NCBI GenBank assembly: GCA_035544315.1
Contig: DATKGB010000230.1
Location: 1 to 9,495 of the forward strand
DNA length: 9,495 nucleotides
Source: JALYSX01 sp035544315
Lineage (GTDB): Bacteria; Vulcanimicrobiota; Vulcanimicrobiia; Vulcanimicrobiales; Vulcanimicrobiaceae
Direction: 5' to 3'
In this document: positions 1 to 5,781 of the stretch, piece after piece
Numbering within the stretch: the stretch's first letter is position 1
Layout of the letters: each line of letters opens with the position of its first letter
Translations under genes and position numbers: made by a program
Notes under the pieces: generated by a model
What the model saw: the letters and a program-made list of their open reading frames with translations, nothing else
Told to the model about the DNA's origin: nothing
Databases searched by the model: none

Positions 1-558
1 GCCGTCGGGCAGTTCGAAAACGTCATACCAATCCCCACCAACCTTCTCCAGGACTACCGCAGCCCGGTAGTGCGTGTCGAACGTAAGACCTTTTACGCTC
101 GGAAACTCCTTTGAGAGATAGCCCTTCATCAAGGCGTCTACCACATGGGTGTTCGCTTCGAACGCCAGCTGCCGCTCGTGAACGTCCGTTAGCGTGCCAA
201 GCCATTTCGCGATCGCGCCGCTTGCCTCGAGAAAGGGGCGAGCGCGAATATTGAACCAACGATCCGAGCCTTCTTTGCCCCGCAGGCGCACCACGGAATC
301 GAGAACGGTTCCGGTCGCCAGCGAGTGGTCCCATTCTCGCGTGATCGATTGCCGATCGTCGACGTTGACGCTGGGCATCCAACCCCAGCCGACCGCGCCT
401 TGGAGGGTTAGCCCGGTGTACGTCTCAAAGTCCTGGTTGCACCATTCAACCTTGCCGTCTGCGTCTGCAATCCAAACAATACACGGCAGGGACTCCGCAA
501 ATAGCTGGAATCCTTCAATGGCTGCCAATTCGGGATACGTTGCATCAACAAGGTTCAT
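1..558 (-). CDS. PAS-domain PP2C/SpoIIE-type phosphatase (3' part beyond window)
   Basis: The frame runs from ATG at 558 off the left edge, giving 186 residues without a stop. Residues ~17-128 read as a PAS sensor domain, with the core around CIVWIADADGKVEWCN and the end at GTLTDVHERQ. Residues ~140-186 begin a PP2C-like domain of the SpoIIE/RsbU group. The motif VGGDWYDVFELPDG (173-186) holds the first metal-binding aspartate (D176). Family knowledge: such proteins dephosphorylate anti-sigma-factor antagonists in partner-switching stress pathways, with the PAS domain sensing a small ligand or redox state. That role is inferred here, because most of the phosphatase domain is outside the window. 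The ATG is the first start after an in-frame TGA seven codons upstream, and no good Shine-Dalgarno sequence precedes it. No transmembrane segment is seen, so it is probably cytoplasmic. It is transcribed divergently from the Crp-like gene. Confidence 0.82.
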   Translation of the reverse strand, partial: MNLVDATYPELAAIEGFQLFAESLPCIVWIADADGKVEWCNQDFETYTGLTLQGAVGWGWMPSVNVDDRQSITREWDHSLATGTVLDSVVRLRGKEGSDRWFNIRARPFLEASGAIAKWLGTLTDVHERQLAFEANTHVVDALMKGYLSKEFPSVKGLTFDTHYRAAVVLEKVGGDWYDVFELPDG

Positions 559-854
559 GGCCGAAGGCGTTGGCGCTCAAAATAAATGAGCTGCCCTATC
601 TCCAATACATTAAGAGCATCGGCAGAGCTAATTCTTGCCCAAAAAAGGGGTCCGAATTTCGCGTTCCGGGCGATGCTAGGGCATACCCCCTCCAGGCTGG
701 GTGGACGTCACGAAAATGGCGCTCCGCTTACCCTGGCCTAAGGGAAGAAGCAAATTCTATTCCAAAGGCGAGCGACCAGGCTGTACGGTACCGCACCATG
801 GCATTATTTAATGGCCTGTGCTAAAATCCGCGAAAAGACCCCGGAGCAGAAGCT
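559..854. other. Divergent intergenic region
   Basis: This 296-base spacer separates the phosphatase start from the Crp-like regulator. It looks more AT-rich than the right half of the window. I see no convincing coding frame: the open frame across it starts at a TTG inside the phosphatase gene, has no ribosome site and resembles nothing known. It contains a weak stem with one bulge at 727-747 (CTTACCCT / AGGGAAG) and an extended -10 for the rightward gene. A promoter for the leftward gene must lie here too, but no pair of hexamers is clear enough to call. Confidence 0.6.
819..827 (+). promoter_or_regulatory. Extended -10 promoter element of the Crp-like gene
   Basis: TGCTAAAAT matches the extended -10 pattern TGnTAtAAT with one mismatch and lies 27 bases before the ATG at 855. 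No good -35 hexamer sits 16-18 bases upstream (the region reads TGGCAT), as is common for extended -10 promoters. Transcription would start near 833-835, leaving a leader of about 20 bases that contains GGAG at 843-846, eight bases before the start codon. Confidence 0.45.
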
Positions 855-1601
855 ATGACCCTAAAAGCACCCTCTGTCGGCAAAACCCTCTTGACCCCCG
901 AATTGCTTAGTCAAAACCGGCTATTGCGCCATTTGACCGGCCCGGGTGCAGAGCGCGTTTTGAGTCTGGGCAAAGCAGAACGCTTAGCATTGCGGCGAAA
1001 AATCTACGATGCGGACGCCGAAATTGACCGGGTGTACTTCCCGCTCACCTGCGTACTTTCGGTTGTGGCTGAGATGGAAGATGGCGGCATGATTGAAGTC
1101 GGAACGGTAGGCTATGAAGGCGTTTCGGCAATTCCCCTGGTGTTAGGCGCCACGACTTCGCCAAACCACAGCTACTGCCAGGTGCCGGGCGACGCTATTT
1201 CGATCTCGGCAGAACTGTTCGCCGATCTGACGCAGACGAATCCCGGTTTTCAGCGCCTGCTCGGCCGCTATCTGCAAGCATATATCAACCTCTTGGGGCA
1301 ACTCGCCGCATGCAATCGCCTTCACAGCGTGTACGAGCGATGTGCCCGTTGGATCTTGATGACACAAGATCGCGTGAAATCCGATGAGATTCTCTTGACC
1401 CAAGAGTTCTTAGGAATGATGTTGGGAAGCCGCCGATCGGGCGTGACGATTGCGGCCTCTACCCTGAGGGCGGCCGGTTTCATCCGGTACTCGCAGGGCG
1501 TCATAGCGATCTTGGATCGGCCGGGACTCGAGGAAGCATCGTGCGAATGCTATGCGCTGGCGCAAAAACAATTCGGCCTACTGCGCCAAGGAACGACATA
1601 A
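855..1601 (+). CDS. Crp/Fnr-family transcriptional regulator, non-classical subtype
   Basis: The protein has 248 residues, the usual family size. Residues ~20-125 form a cNMP-binding-like beta-roll (VYFPLTCVLSVVAEMEDG, then GTVGYEG). Residues ~140-168 are the long dimerisation helix (AACNRLHSVYERCARW). Residues ~175-235 form a winged HTH of the Crp_2 type (LTQEFLGMMLGSRRSGVT, where SRRSGVT is the recognition helix start). The residues that bind cAMP phosphate in classical CRP are not evident; VPGDAISIS stands in the equivalent region, so cAMP is unlikely to be the signal. C153, C163, C230 and C232 lie in stretches I recall as conserved in this subtype (CNRLHS, ERCARW, SCECY), which makes redox or metal sensing conceivable but unproven. 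GGAG at 843-846 supports the ATG. It is monocistronic, and a palindromic element and a terminator follow. Confidence 0.9.
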   Translation: MTLKAPSVGKTLLTPELLSQNRLLRHLTGPGAERVLSLGKAERLALRRKIYDADAEIDRVYFPLTCVLSVVAEMEDGGMIEVGTVGYEGVSAIPLVLGATTSPNHSYCQVPGDAISISAELFADLTQTNPGFQRLLGRYLQAYINLLGQLAACNRLHSVYERCARWILMTQDRVKSDEILLTQEFLGMMLGSRRSGVTIAASTLRAAGFIRYSQGVIAILDRPGLEEASCECYALAQKQFGLLRQGTT

Positions 1602-1605
1602 CCTA

Positions 1606-1761
1606 GCAGGTTGCGGGAAAACCCGCGGTGTCCGCATCGTGCCCGAATGTTTCGTCGAAACGAGGAGGAAGCAACGCCGTAGCGTTGTGACCGAAGAGCG
1701 ACGATGCTTTCGTCGGAACAGGCGGGTTCGAGACGGCGCCGGGGGTTTTCCCGCAACCTGC
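1606..1761. repeat. 156-bp imperfect palindromic element with 19-bp perfect ends
   Basis: The ends 1606-1624 and 1743-1761 are perfect inverted copies (GCAGGTTGCGGGAAAACCC). Inside, the arms stay partly complementary: TGTTTCGTCGAAA on the left matches the reverse complement of TTTCGTCGGAACA on the right at 11 of 13 positions. The apex is a CAACGC-CGTA-GCGTTG stem-loop (1672-1687), close to the centre. Smaller stems also exist: GCGGG-AAAA-CCCGC at 1613-1626, GTTTCG-T-CGAAAC at 1649-1661, and CGACGA/TCGTCG at 1699-1715. It begins five bases after the regulator's stop. No target-site duplication and no transposase is seen. This is the form of a dispersed intergenic palindrome (REP/MITE-like) or a structured 3' UTR. 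It could fold into a long hairpin in RNA from either strand. I do not recognise the family. Confidence 0.75.
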
Positions 1762-1807
1762 TCGTCGCTTCGTTCCACTTGCAATTCACCGCCTGCCTGA
1801 TGCGAAC

Positions 1808-1832
1808 AGTTGTGCTCTACGCACAACTTTTT
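1808..1832 (+). terminator. Rho-independent terminator downstream of the Crp-like gene
   Basis: A perfect 8-bp stem AGTTGTGC / GCACAACT encloses the 5-base loop TCTAC, and TTTT follows directly on the plus strand. It ends the rightward transcript before it runs into the opposing tmRNA gene. Read on the minus strand, the same stem lies 36 bases past the tmRNA CCA end but is followed only by GTTCG, so it would be a weaker terminator for that RNA. Confidence 0.75.
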
Positions 1833-1867
1833 AGCGTGATTTCTGCGTAGAATGAAAACTGGAAAAC

Positions 1868-2221
1868 TGGTGGAGCTGTCGGGGTACTGCCCCCCGAGTC
1901 CGAAAAGCCTCGTCGGCGCGTTCTTCAGGCTTAGCTTTGACTTTGACTTACTCGGACGTACGCCTCAAAGCACGGCTTACCGTTCGCAGCAGATCCTTAA
2001 TCTCGCGCGCACGTCGAATCACGCGTACGTACCAGCCCGAATTTATGGCGGGAGTCCGAAGTGGCTCGGGCAGCTCTCCGGGTCCCGTCGCTAACCTAGA
2101 TTAGGCAGCGAGTGCGTATTGATTATCGGCAAGTATTGCCGTTGCGATCGTTTTAGGAGAGCTCGCAACTCCGCCTGCTGACGCCGATCGTGGATCTCTC
2201 CGTCGAGCCTAGTTCAGCCCC
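1868..2221 (-). ncRNA. ssrA: tmRNA (transfer-messenger RNA, one-piece)
   Basis: This RNA rescues ribosomes stalled on broken mRNAs: charged with alanine, it enters the A site and supplies a short frame for a degradation tag. The 354-nt minus-strand gene starts GGGGCTGAACTAGGCTCGAC, close to the common GGGGCTGATTCTGGATTCGAC form. It ends TTTCGGAC, T-arm, CAGCTCCACCA. The acceptor stem GGGGCTG pairs with CAGCTCC over seven pairs and includes G3-U70, the alanyl-tRNA synthetase identity element; the CCA is encoded. The tag frame lies at 2145-2101. The length matches one-piece tmRNAs (~350 nt). Odd feature: the T-arm reads as a 6-bp stem TCGGGG/CCCCGA with loop GGCAGTA instead of the near-universal TTCRANY. 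The rest is convincing, so I treat it as a real gene with an unusual or altered T-arm. SmpB is not in the window. Confidence 0.88.
2101..2145 (-). other. tmRNA tag-peptide reading frame (ATAILADNQYALAA)
   Basis: Reading on the minus strand from the likely resume codon GCA (2145-2143) gives ATAILADNQYALAA and then TAA (2103-2101). The context AACGATC before GCA resembles the region just upstream of the resume codon in Escherichia coli. The C-terminal ALAA is the classic ClpXP/ClpAP recognition end. The nascent chain would receive the tmRNA's own alanine first. The resume position is inferred from similarity. Confidence 0.8.
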
Positions 2222-2235
2222 GCGACCGGTCACTC

Positions 2236-2241
2236 ACTATA
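2236..2241 (-). promoter_or_regulatory. Candidate -10 box of the tmRNA gene
   Basis: The minus strand reads TATAGT, one mismatch from TATAAT, 14 bases before the mature tmRNA 5' end. That leaves a short leader of 7-8 bases for RNase P to remove. No clear -35 hexamer is found at the proper distance, where a GC-rich hairpin (2257-2285) lies instead. Confidence 0.4.
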
Positions 2242-2256
2242 ACACGCGGCGTCTAG

Positions 2257-2285
2257 CCGGGGTTGCCTCTTGGCGGCAACCCCGG
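2257..2285 (-). terminator. Strong GC-rich hairpin after the holin-like gene
   Basis: An 11-bp perfect stem CCGGGGTTGCC / GGCAACCCCGG with a 7-base loop starts ten bases beyond the holin-like gene's stop, on the operon's strand. No T-run follows on the minus strand, so it is not a textbook rho-independent terminator. It could still stop or pause transcription, or protect the 3' end of the uvrC operon mRNA. It overlaps the expected -35 region of ssrA. Confidence 0.45.
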
Positions 2286-2294
2286 GCCGTTGCC

Positions 2295-2669
2295 TTAGGT
2301 CCTGACCTTTTCGGCGTCGGATTGCCAGGCCTGCTGAAGCACCGTCGAGACGATCATCATGATGATCGCACCGATCAGGTTGGACTGCCAGGTACCCCGC
2401 AAATCGGTCCAACGAATCGCGATCGCAAACACGATCCAGTTGATGACCACCGAGAACAAGCCGTGCGTCAGCCAGGTGATCGGCGCGCTGAGCAGCCGCA
2501 AAATCGACCCGATCAAGGCGTTGACGACTCCAAAGACGATCGCCAGAATGATCGCCCACATCGGCGTGATCACGTTGGCAGCGCCGCTGGCATCGGTGAA
2601 CCCCGGAACGAATCTCACGATGCAATACAAGACGATGGCATTGATGATAAAACGAATGAGCAAGTGCAC
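2295..2669 (-). CDS. Small membrane protein of phage holin superfamily IV type
   Basis: About 124 residues with four predicted hydrophobic segments: LLIRFIINAIVLYCIV near the N-terminus, then MWAIILAIVFGVVNALI, LFSVVINWIVFAIAI, and NLIGAIIMMIVSTVL near the C-terminus. The end is short and polar. This matches the chromosomal 'phage holin family' membrane proteins (superfamily IV), small four-helix proteins found in many free-living bacteria. Their cellular role is mostly unknown and no lysis function should be assumed. Two GTG starts are possible, at 2675 and 2669. I prefer 2669 because AGGAG (2681-2677) then lies seven bases upstream, whereas it would be only one base from the first GTG. With the earlier GTG the gene overlaps the uvrC stop (GTGA). 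Either way it is tightly coupled to uvrC, and it is the last gene of the operon. Confidence 0.82.
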   Translation of the reverse strand: MHLLIRFIINAIVLYCIVRFVPGFTDASGAANVITPMWAIILAIVFGVVNALIGSILRLLSAPITWLTHGLFSVVINWIVFAIAIRWTDLRGTWQSNLIGAIIMMIVSTVLQQAWQSDAEKVRT

Positions 2670-2671
2670 GT

Positions 2672-4615
2672 TCACTCTCCTAACGCAGTCTTGACGCGCG
2701 ACGCAAGTGCCGGCGTCATGCCTTTGACGGCCGCGATCTCATCGACGCTCGCGCGCCGAATGGCTGCGACCGACCCGAAGGCAGTAAGCAAGCGCTTCTT
2801 CCGCAACGGGCCAACCCCTTCGAGCCCGTCCAGCGCCGAGCTTTTCATCGCTTTCCCGCGTTGCTGGCGATGAAAGGCCACGGCGAAGCGATGGGCCTCG
2901 TCGCGCAGGCGCATCACGAGGTGCAAGCCTGGGCTATTGGGCGCCAGCACGACCGGGTAGGGGTTGCCCGGGACGTAGACCCATTCGTGCTCCTTGGCCA
3001 GCCCCGCCACCGGAATACCGGTCATATCCATTTCGTCCAAGACCTCGACAACCGCGCCCAGCTGGCCTTTGCCGCCGTCGATGAGGAGCAAGTCCGGAGT
3101 CTTGTTGAACCGCTCTTTTTTGGCAAGTTGCGCGGCCATCGGATCGCCGTCGGTTTCGCGCCGTAAGTATCGCAGTCGACGGCGCAGCGTCTCTTGCATC
3201 ATCGCGAAATCGTTAGGCCCCTGGTCGTAGCGCATCTTAAACTTGCGGTAATCGCTCTTCTTGGCGCGACCCTCGACGAAGACGATCATCGAAGCGACCG
3301 CGTTGGTCCCTTGAATGTTCGAGATGTCGTAGCACTCGATACGATGCGGAACCTTGGGCAGTTCCAGGGCGTCGGCGAGTTCGGTGAGCGCCTGCGCTTG
3401 CGCGGTCTCTTGAATTTCCTGATTGGCCAGGGACGCCTTGAGGTTTTGCTCGGCGTTCTTCTGCACCAAACGCAGATAGTCGGCGCGCGGGCCGCGTTGG
3501 GGCACCAACACGCGCACGCGCTGGCCTTTGAGGGCCGAAAGCCAGGTTTCGATCACCGGTCGCTCGGGCGGTTGCGCGCCGACGAGAATCTCCTTGGGAA
3601 CCGCGTTGGATGAAAGCGTTCGCGTCCGATGCGTTTCGGGAACGGGCGACTGGATATCGCGCCCGGCCCGCGCCGGCAGAACCGGGTCGGGCGATCCGGC
3701 CGTCCGAGCGGTGTAGAACTGCTTGAGGAACTCATCGAACAGCCGCGCGTCGGATTGGTCGTGCACCCCGTCGAGGATGAAGTGCTCCTGACCGATCAAT
3801 TTTCCGCCGCGGACCAAGAACGCTTGCATACAGGCTTGACCTTGTGCGCGCGCGACCGCGATCAGGTCCATGTCCAGTCGCGACTTCCACACGACTTTTT
3901 GGCCTTCGGTTACCTTGCGCACGCGTACGATCCGATCGCGCAGGCGCGCCGCGCTCTCGAAATTGAACGATTCGGCGGAATCGATCATATCCTGCTGCAA
4001 GCGCTTGAGCAGCGAATCTTGCTTGCCTTCCAAAAACAACACGACTTCTTCGATCATCGCGCCGTAATCGGCTTGGCTCTGATAGCCCACGCACGGCGCT
4101 AGGCAACGCTTGATGTGATACTGCAGGCACGGCCGCGCGCGCTTACCGTCGATCGGCTCGCGACAGGTGCGCAAGGGAAAGACCAATCGTACCAGGTCGA
4201 TGAGCTCGCGCAAACCGTGCGCGTCGGTATATGGCCCAAAATAGCGTGCGCCGTCACCCTTGATCGCGCGCGTGAAGAGCACGCGCGGAAATGGTTCGTC
4301 GGTCACTTTGAGGTACGGATAGCGCTTGTCGTCGCGCAGCCTTACGTTGTAGGGCGGCTGATGGCGCTTGATCAGGTTGGCTTCGAGGATCAGCGCTTCG
4401 ACTTCGTTGGTGACGACGATGGTCCGCACGTCGACGACCCGCTCGACCATCGCCGCGGTGCGCACGTGATGCACGACGCTCTCTTGAAAATACGACCGCA
4501 CGCGACTCCGCAGCGAGATCGCCTTGCCGATGTACAAGATCGCACCGTCGCGATCGATCATCTGGTAGACCCCCGGGGCGTCGGGGATCTGCGCGAGACG
4601 CTCCTGCAGCGTCAT
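2672..4615 (-). CDS. uvrC: Excinuclease ABC subunit C (UvrC)
   Basis: UvrC makes both incisions flanking a DNA lesion after UvrA-UvrB recognition in nucleotide excision repair. The N-terminal GIY-YIG nuclease (~10-95) has GVY at 15-17, YIG at 28-30, R38 and E78, for the 3' cut. Cysteines 151, 163, 171 and 175 (C-x11-C-x7-C-x3-C) match the spacing of the Fe-S cluster ligands in Escherichia coli UvrC. A UVR helix pair for UvrB binding lies at ~203-238. The RNase H-like domain for the 5' cut has D430 (CYDIS), D513 (LLIDGGKGQL) and probably H575 (RDEAHRFA). Helix-hairpin-helix motifs lie at ~596-643. At 647 residues it is longer than the ~590-610 usual. Most of the excess is a Pro/Arg/Ser-rich stretch at ~302-338 in the interdomain linker. 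The ATG follows a weak AGAGAA, four bases after the dedA-like gene's stop. Confidence 0.98.
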   Translation of the reverse strand: MTLQERLAQIPDAPGVYQMIDRDGAILYIGKAISLRSRVRSYFQESVVHHVRTAAMVERVVDVRTIVVTNEVEALILEANLIKRHQPPYNVRLRDDKRYPYLKVTDEPFPRVLFTRAIKGDGARYFGPYTDAHGLRELIDLVRLVFPLRTCREPIDGKRARPCLQYHIKRCLAPCVGYQSQADYGAMIEEVVLFLEGKQDSLLKRLQQDMIDSAESFNFESAARLRDRIVRVRKVTEGQKVVWKSRLDMDLIAVARAQGQACMQAFLVRGGKLIGQEHFILDGVHDQSDARLFDEFLKQFYTARTAGSPDPVLPARAGRDIQSPVPETHRTRTLSSNAVPKEILVGAQPPERPVIETWLSALKGQRVRVLVPQRGPRADYLRLVQKNAEQNLKASLANQEIQETAQAQALTELADALELPKVPHRIECYDISNIQGTNAVASMIVFVEGRAKKSDYRKFKMRYDQGPNDFAMMQETLRRRLRYLRRETDGDPMAAQLAKKERFNKTPDLLLIDGGKGQLGAVVEVLDEMDMTGIPVAGLAKEHEWVYVPGNPYPVVLAPNSPGLHLVMRLRDEAHRFAVAFHRQQRGKAMKSSALDGLEGVGPLRKKRLLTAFGSVAAIRRASVDEIAAVKGMTPALASRVKTALGE

Positions 4616-4619
4616 TTCT

Positions 4620-5234
4620 CTAAGACTTGGGCGATCGCGATCGGATGTAGGCGACGATCGCGATCGCGAGGACTAGGACGATCAGCGCCGCTAAAAGCGC
4701 ATGCGACCATGCATGCAATTGCGGCAGCAGCGCGCTCAAGTGATTGCCCAATGCATGGCCTAATATCGCTAAGCCGCCGCAGAAGACGATCGATCCCAGC
4801 AGCGTCCAAAGATAAAATGGCACCAACGCCATGCGCGCGATACCGGCCGGGATGCCGACGATGCCGCGCACGACCGGGACAAAGCGACAAATGAAGATCG
4901 CAAAAGTCCCGTAGCGCGCGAAAAACCCGTCGACCCGATCGAGCTGATCGCTGTGAAAGCGAACGTATTTCCCGAAGCGTTCGACGAACGGACGCCCGCC
5001 GTAGCGACCGACGGCGTAAGCAGCCGTCTGGCCGGTTAACTCGCCCGCAACGGCGACCGCGACCACCAGCCATAGGTTGCTCAAATGCCCGGTCGCGACC
5101 AGCGCGCCCGCCAGCGGGACCAGCACCTCGGCACCGACCGGCGCTCCGATATTGCCCGCCGCCATGGCGATGTACAAGCCGACATATCCGTGATGGTCGA
5201 TCAGACCAACAACGAAGTCCTGGAGGTGGTTCAC
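4620..5234 (-). CDS. DedA-family (SNARE-associated/VTT domain) membrane protein
   Basis: This 204-residue inner-membrane protein has hydrophobic stretches near 17-47, 52-75, 109-128, 138-162 and 178-197. Conserved DedA features are visible: an acidic residue in APVGAEVLVP (E36), the GELTGQTAAYAVGRYGG segment (E65, R77), and CRFVPVVRG with two arginines six residues apart (R117, R123). These match the essential glutamate and arginine pair of Escherichia coli YqjA/YghB. Family members act in membrane homeostasis, with undecaprenyl-phosphate or phospholipid translocation shown for some; the substrate here is unknown. The start is GTG, with AGGAG five bases upstream overlapping the preceding stop. 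The gene sits eight bases after the Clp N-domain gene and four bases before uvrC, so the three are probably co-transcribed and partly coupled in translation. Confidence 0.92.
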   Translation of the reverse strand: MNHLQDFVVGLIDHHGYVGLYIAMAAGNIGAPVGAEVLVPLAGALVATGHLSNLWLVVAVAVAGELTGQTAAYAVGRYGGRPFVERFGKYVRFHSDQLDRVDGFFARYGTFAIFICRFVPVVRGIVGIPAGIARMALVPFYLWTLLGSIVFCGGLAILGHALGNHLSALLPQLHAWSHALLAALIVLVLAIAIVAYIRSRSPKS

Positions 5235-5242
5235 GCAGGCTC

Positions 5243-5647
5243 CTACTCGACGGCAGCGTCGGAGTTACGAGGGATGGCTCGGCGCAGAATCCCGGCGGCC
5301 ATGCTGCCGCCCTCGGCGCGCAAGGCTTCATATAAATCCAGCGGATCCACGTCGCGATCGCCCGCTCGCTCTTCGGCCAATACGACGATCTTGCGCAGGC
5401 GCGGCGTGACCAGGATACCCTCCCAGACGCGATCCTCACCGGTGCCCAGACTCGATCGGACGTCTGAATGGACCTCGTTGGCATCGATCTGTTCGGTCCG
5501 CAGCGCGTTGAGGATCGCTGGGTCGCGTTCTTGAAGGAGCGCTTCGAGCAGATGCTCGGCGCCAACGTAATAATGGTTGTGGTTACGGCACTCTTGCTCG
5601 GCGGCACGAAGTACGCGCCGCGAGGCTGGGCTAAATCTGGAAAACAC
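5243..5647 (-). CDS. Stand-alone Clp N-terminal domain protein
   Basis: This 134-residue protein is essentially one ClpA/ClpC-type N-domain built of two related repeats. The first (~2-50) has RFSPASRRVLRAAEQEC and YYVGAEHLLEALL. The second (~78-123) has ILVTPRLRKIVVLAEERA and DPLDLYEALRAEGG, closing in GILRRAI. No AAA+ ATPase follows; the frame ends in TAG. In full Clp proteins this domain binds adaptors and substrates. Single-domain relatives (ClpN-like, 'Clp protease N-terminal domain-containing') are known in several phyla, but their function is not established. It could bind a ClpC/ClpA partner's adaptors or substrates, which is inference. The start is GTG with only a weak upstream AGG. 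It is the first protein gene of the clpN-like/dedA/uvrC/holin-like operon, 60 bases after the tRNA-Pro gene on the same strand. Confidence 0.88.
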   Translation of the reverse strand: MFSRFSPASRRVLRAAEQECRNHNHYYVGAEHLLEALLQERDPAILNALRTEQIDANEVHSDVRSSLGTGEDRVWEGILVTPRLRKIVVLAEERAGDRDVDPLDLYEALRAEGGSMAAGILRRAIPRNSDAAVE

Positions 5648-5668
5648 GCGCGCCTATCGGAAACATCG

Positions 5669-5694
5669 GTCCCCCGAGCTTTCGCACGGGGGAC
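5669..5694 (-). terminator. Hairpin between tRNA-Pro and the Clp N-domain gene
   Basis: A perfect 8-bp stem GTCCCCCG / CGGGGGAC with a 10-base loop begins 13 bases past the tRNA 3' end. On the minus strand it is followed by only a short TTT (CGATGTTTCC), so termination would be partial at best. It lies 21 bases before the GTG of the downstream gene. It may separate or attenuate transcription between the tRNA and the operon, or mark the tRNA 3' processing region. Confidence 0.4.
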
Positions 5695-5707
5695 GTCAGG
5701 GTCAATC

Positions 5708-5781
5708 TCGGGGCGACTGGATTCGAACCAGCGACCTCTTCGTCCCGAACGAAGCGCTCTACCAAGCTGAGCCACGCCCCG
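5708..5781 (-). tRNA. tRNA-Pro (anticodon CGG)
   Basis: The minus strand folds into a full cloverleaf of 74 nt. The acceptor stem CGGGGCG/CGCCCCG has seven pairs. The D-arm is GCTC-AGCTTGGTA-GAGC. The anticodon stem CTTCG/CGAAG holds loop TTCGGGA, giving anticodon CGG, which reads proline codon CCG. The T-arm is GCTGG-TTCGAAT-CCAGT (four Watson-Crick pairs plus one terminal G-T). The discriminator is A and CCA is not encoded. CGG suits a high-GC genome with many CCG codons. Confidence 0.97.

Noticed and set aside
540..824. Plus-strand 94-codon frame in the divergent intergenic region
   Set aside because: It starts at TTG inside the phosphatase gene, has no Shine-Dalgarno sequence and no resemblance to a known family, and it overlaps the likely promoters.
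1606..1761. Reading the palindrome as an insertion sequence with terminal inverted repeats
   Set aside because: No transposase frame fits inside 156 bp, and no target-site duplication flanks it. At most a MITE-like or REP-like element.
1852..2094. Plus-strand open frame of 80 codons
   Set aside because: It lies almost wholly antisense to the tmRNA gene, has no ribosome site and no recognisable domain.
2295..2669. Holin-like gene as evidence of a prophage
   Set aside because: No other phage gene is present. This small membrane family is common as a chromosomal housekeeping-type gene, and it is embedded in the uvrC operon.
2190..2873. Plus-strand open frame of 227 codons rich in R, D and H
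   Set aside because: It is a shadow of the holin-like gene and the uvrC 3' end. Its composition is typical of an antisense frame in high-GC coding DNA.
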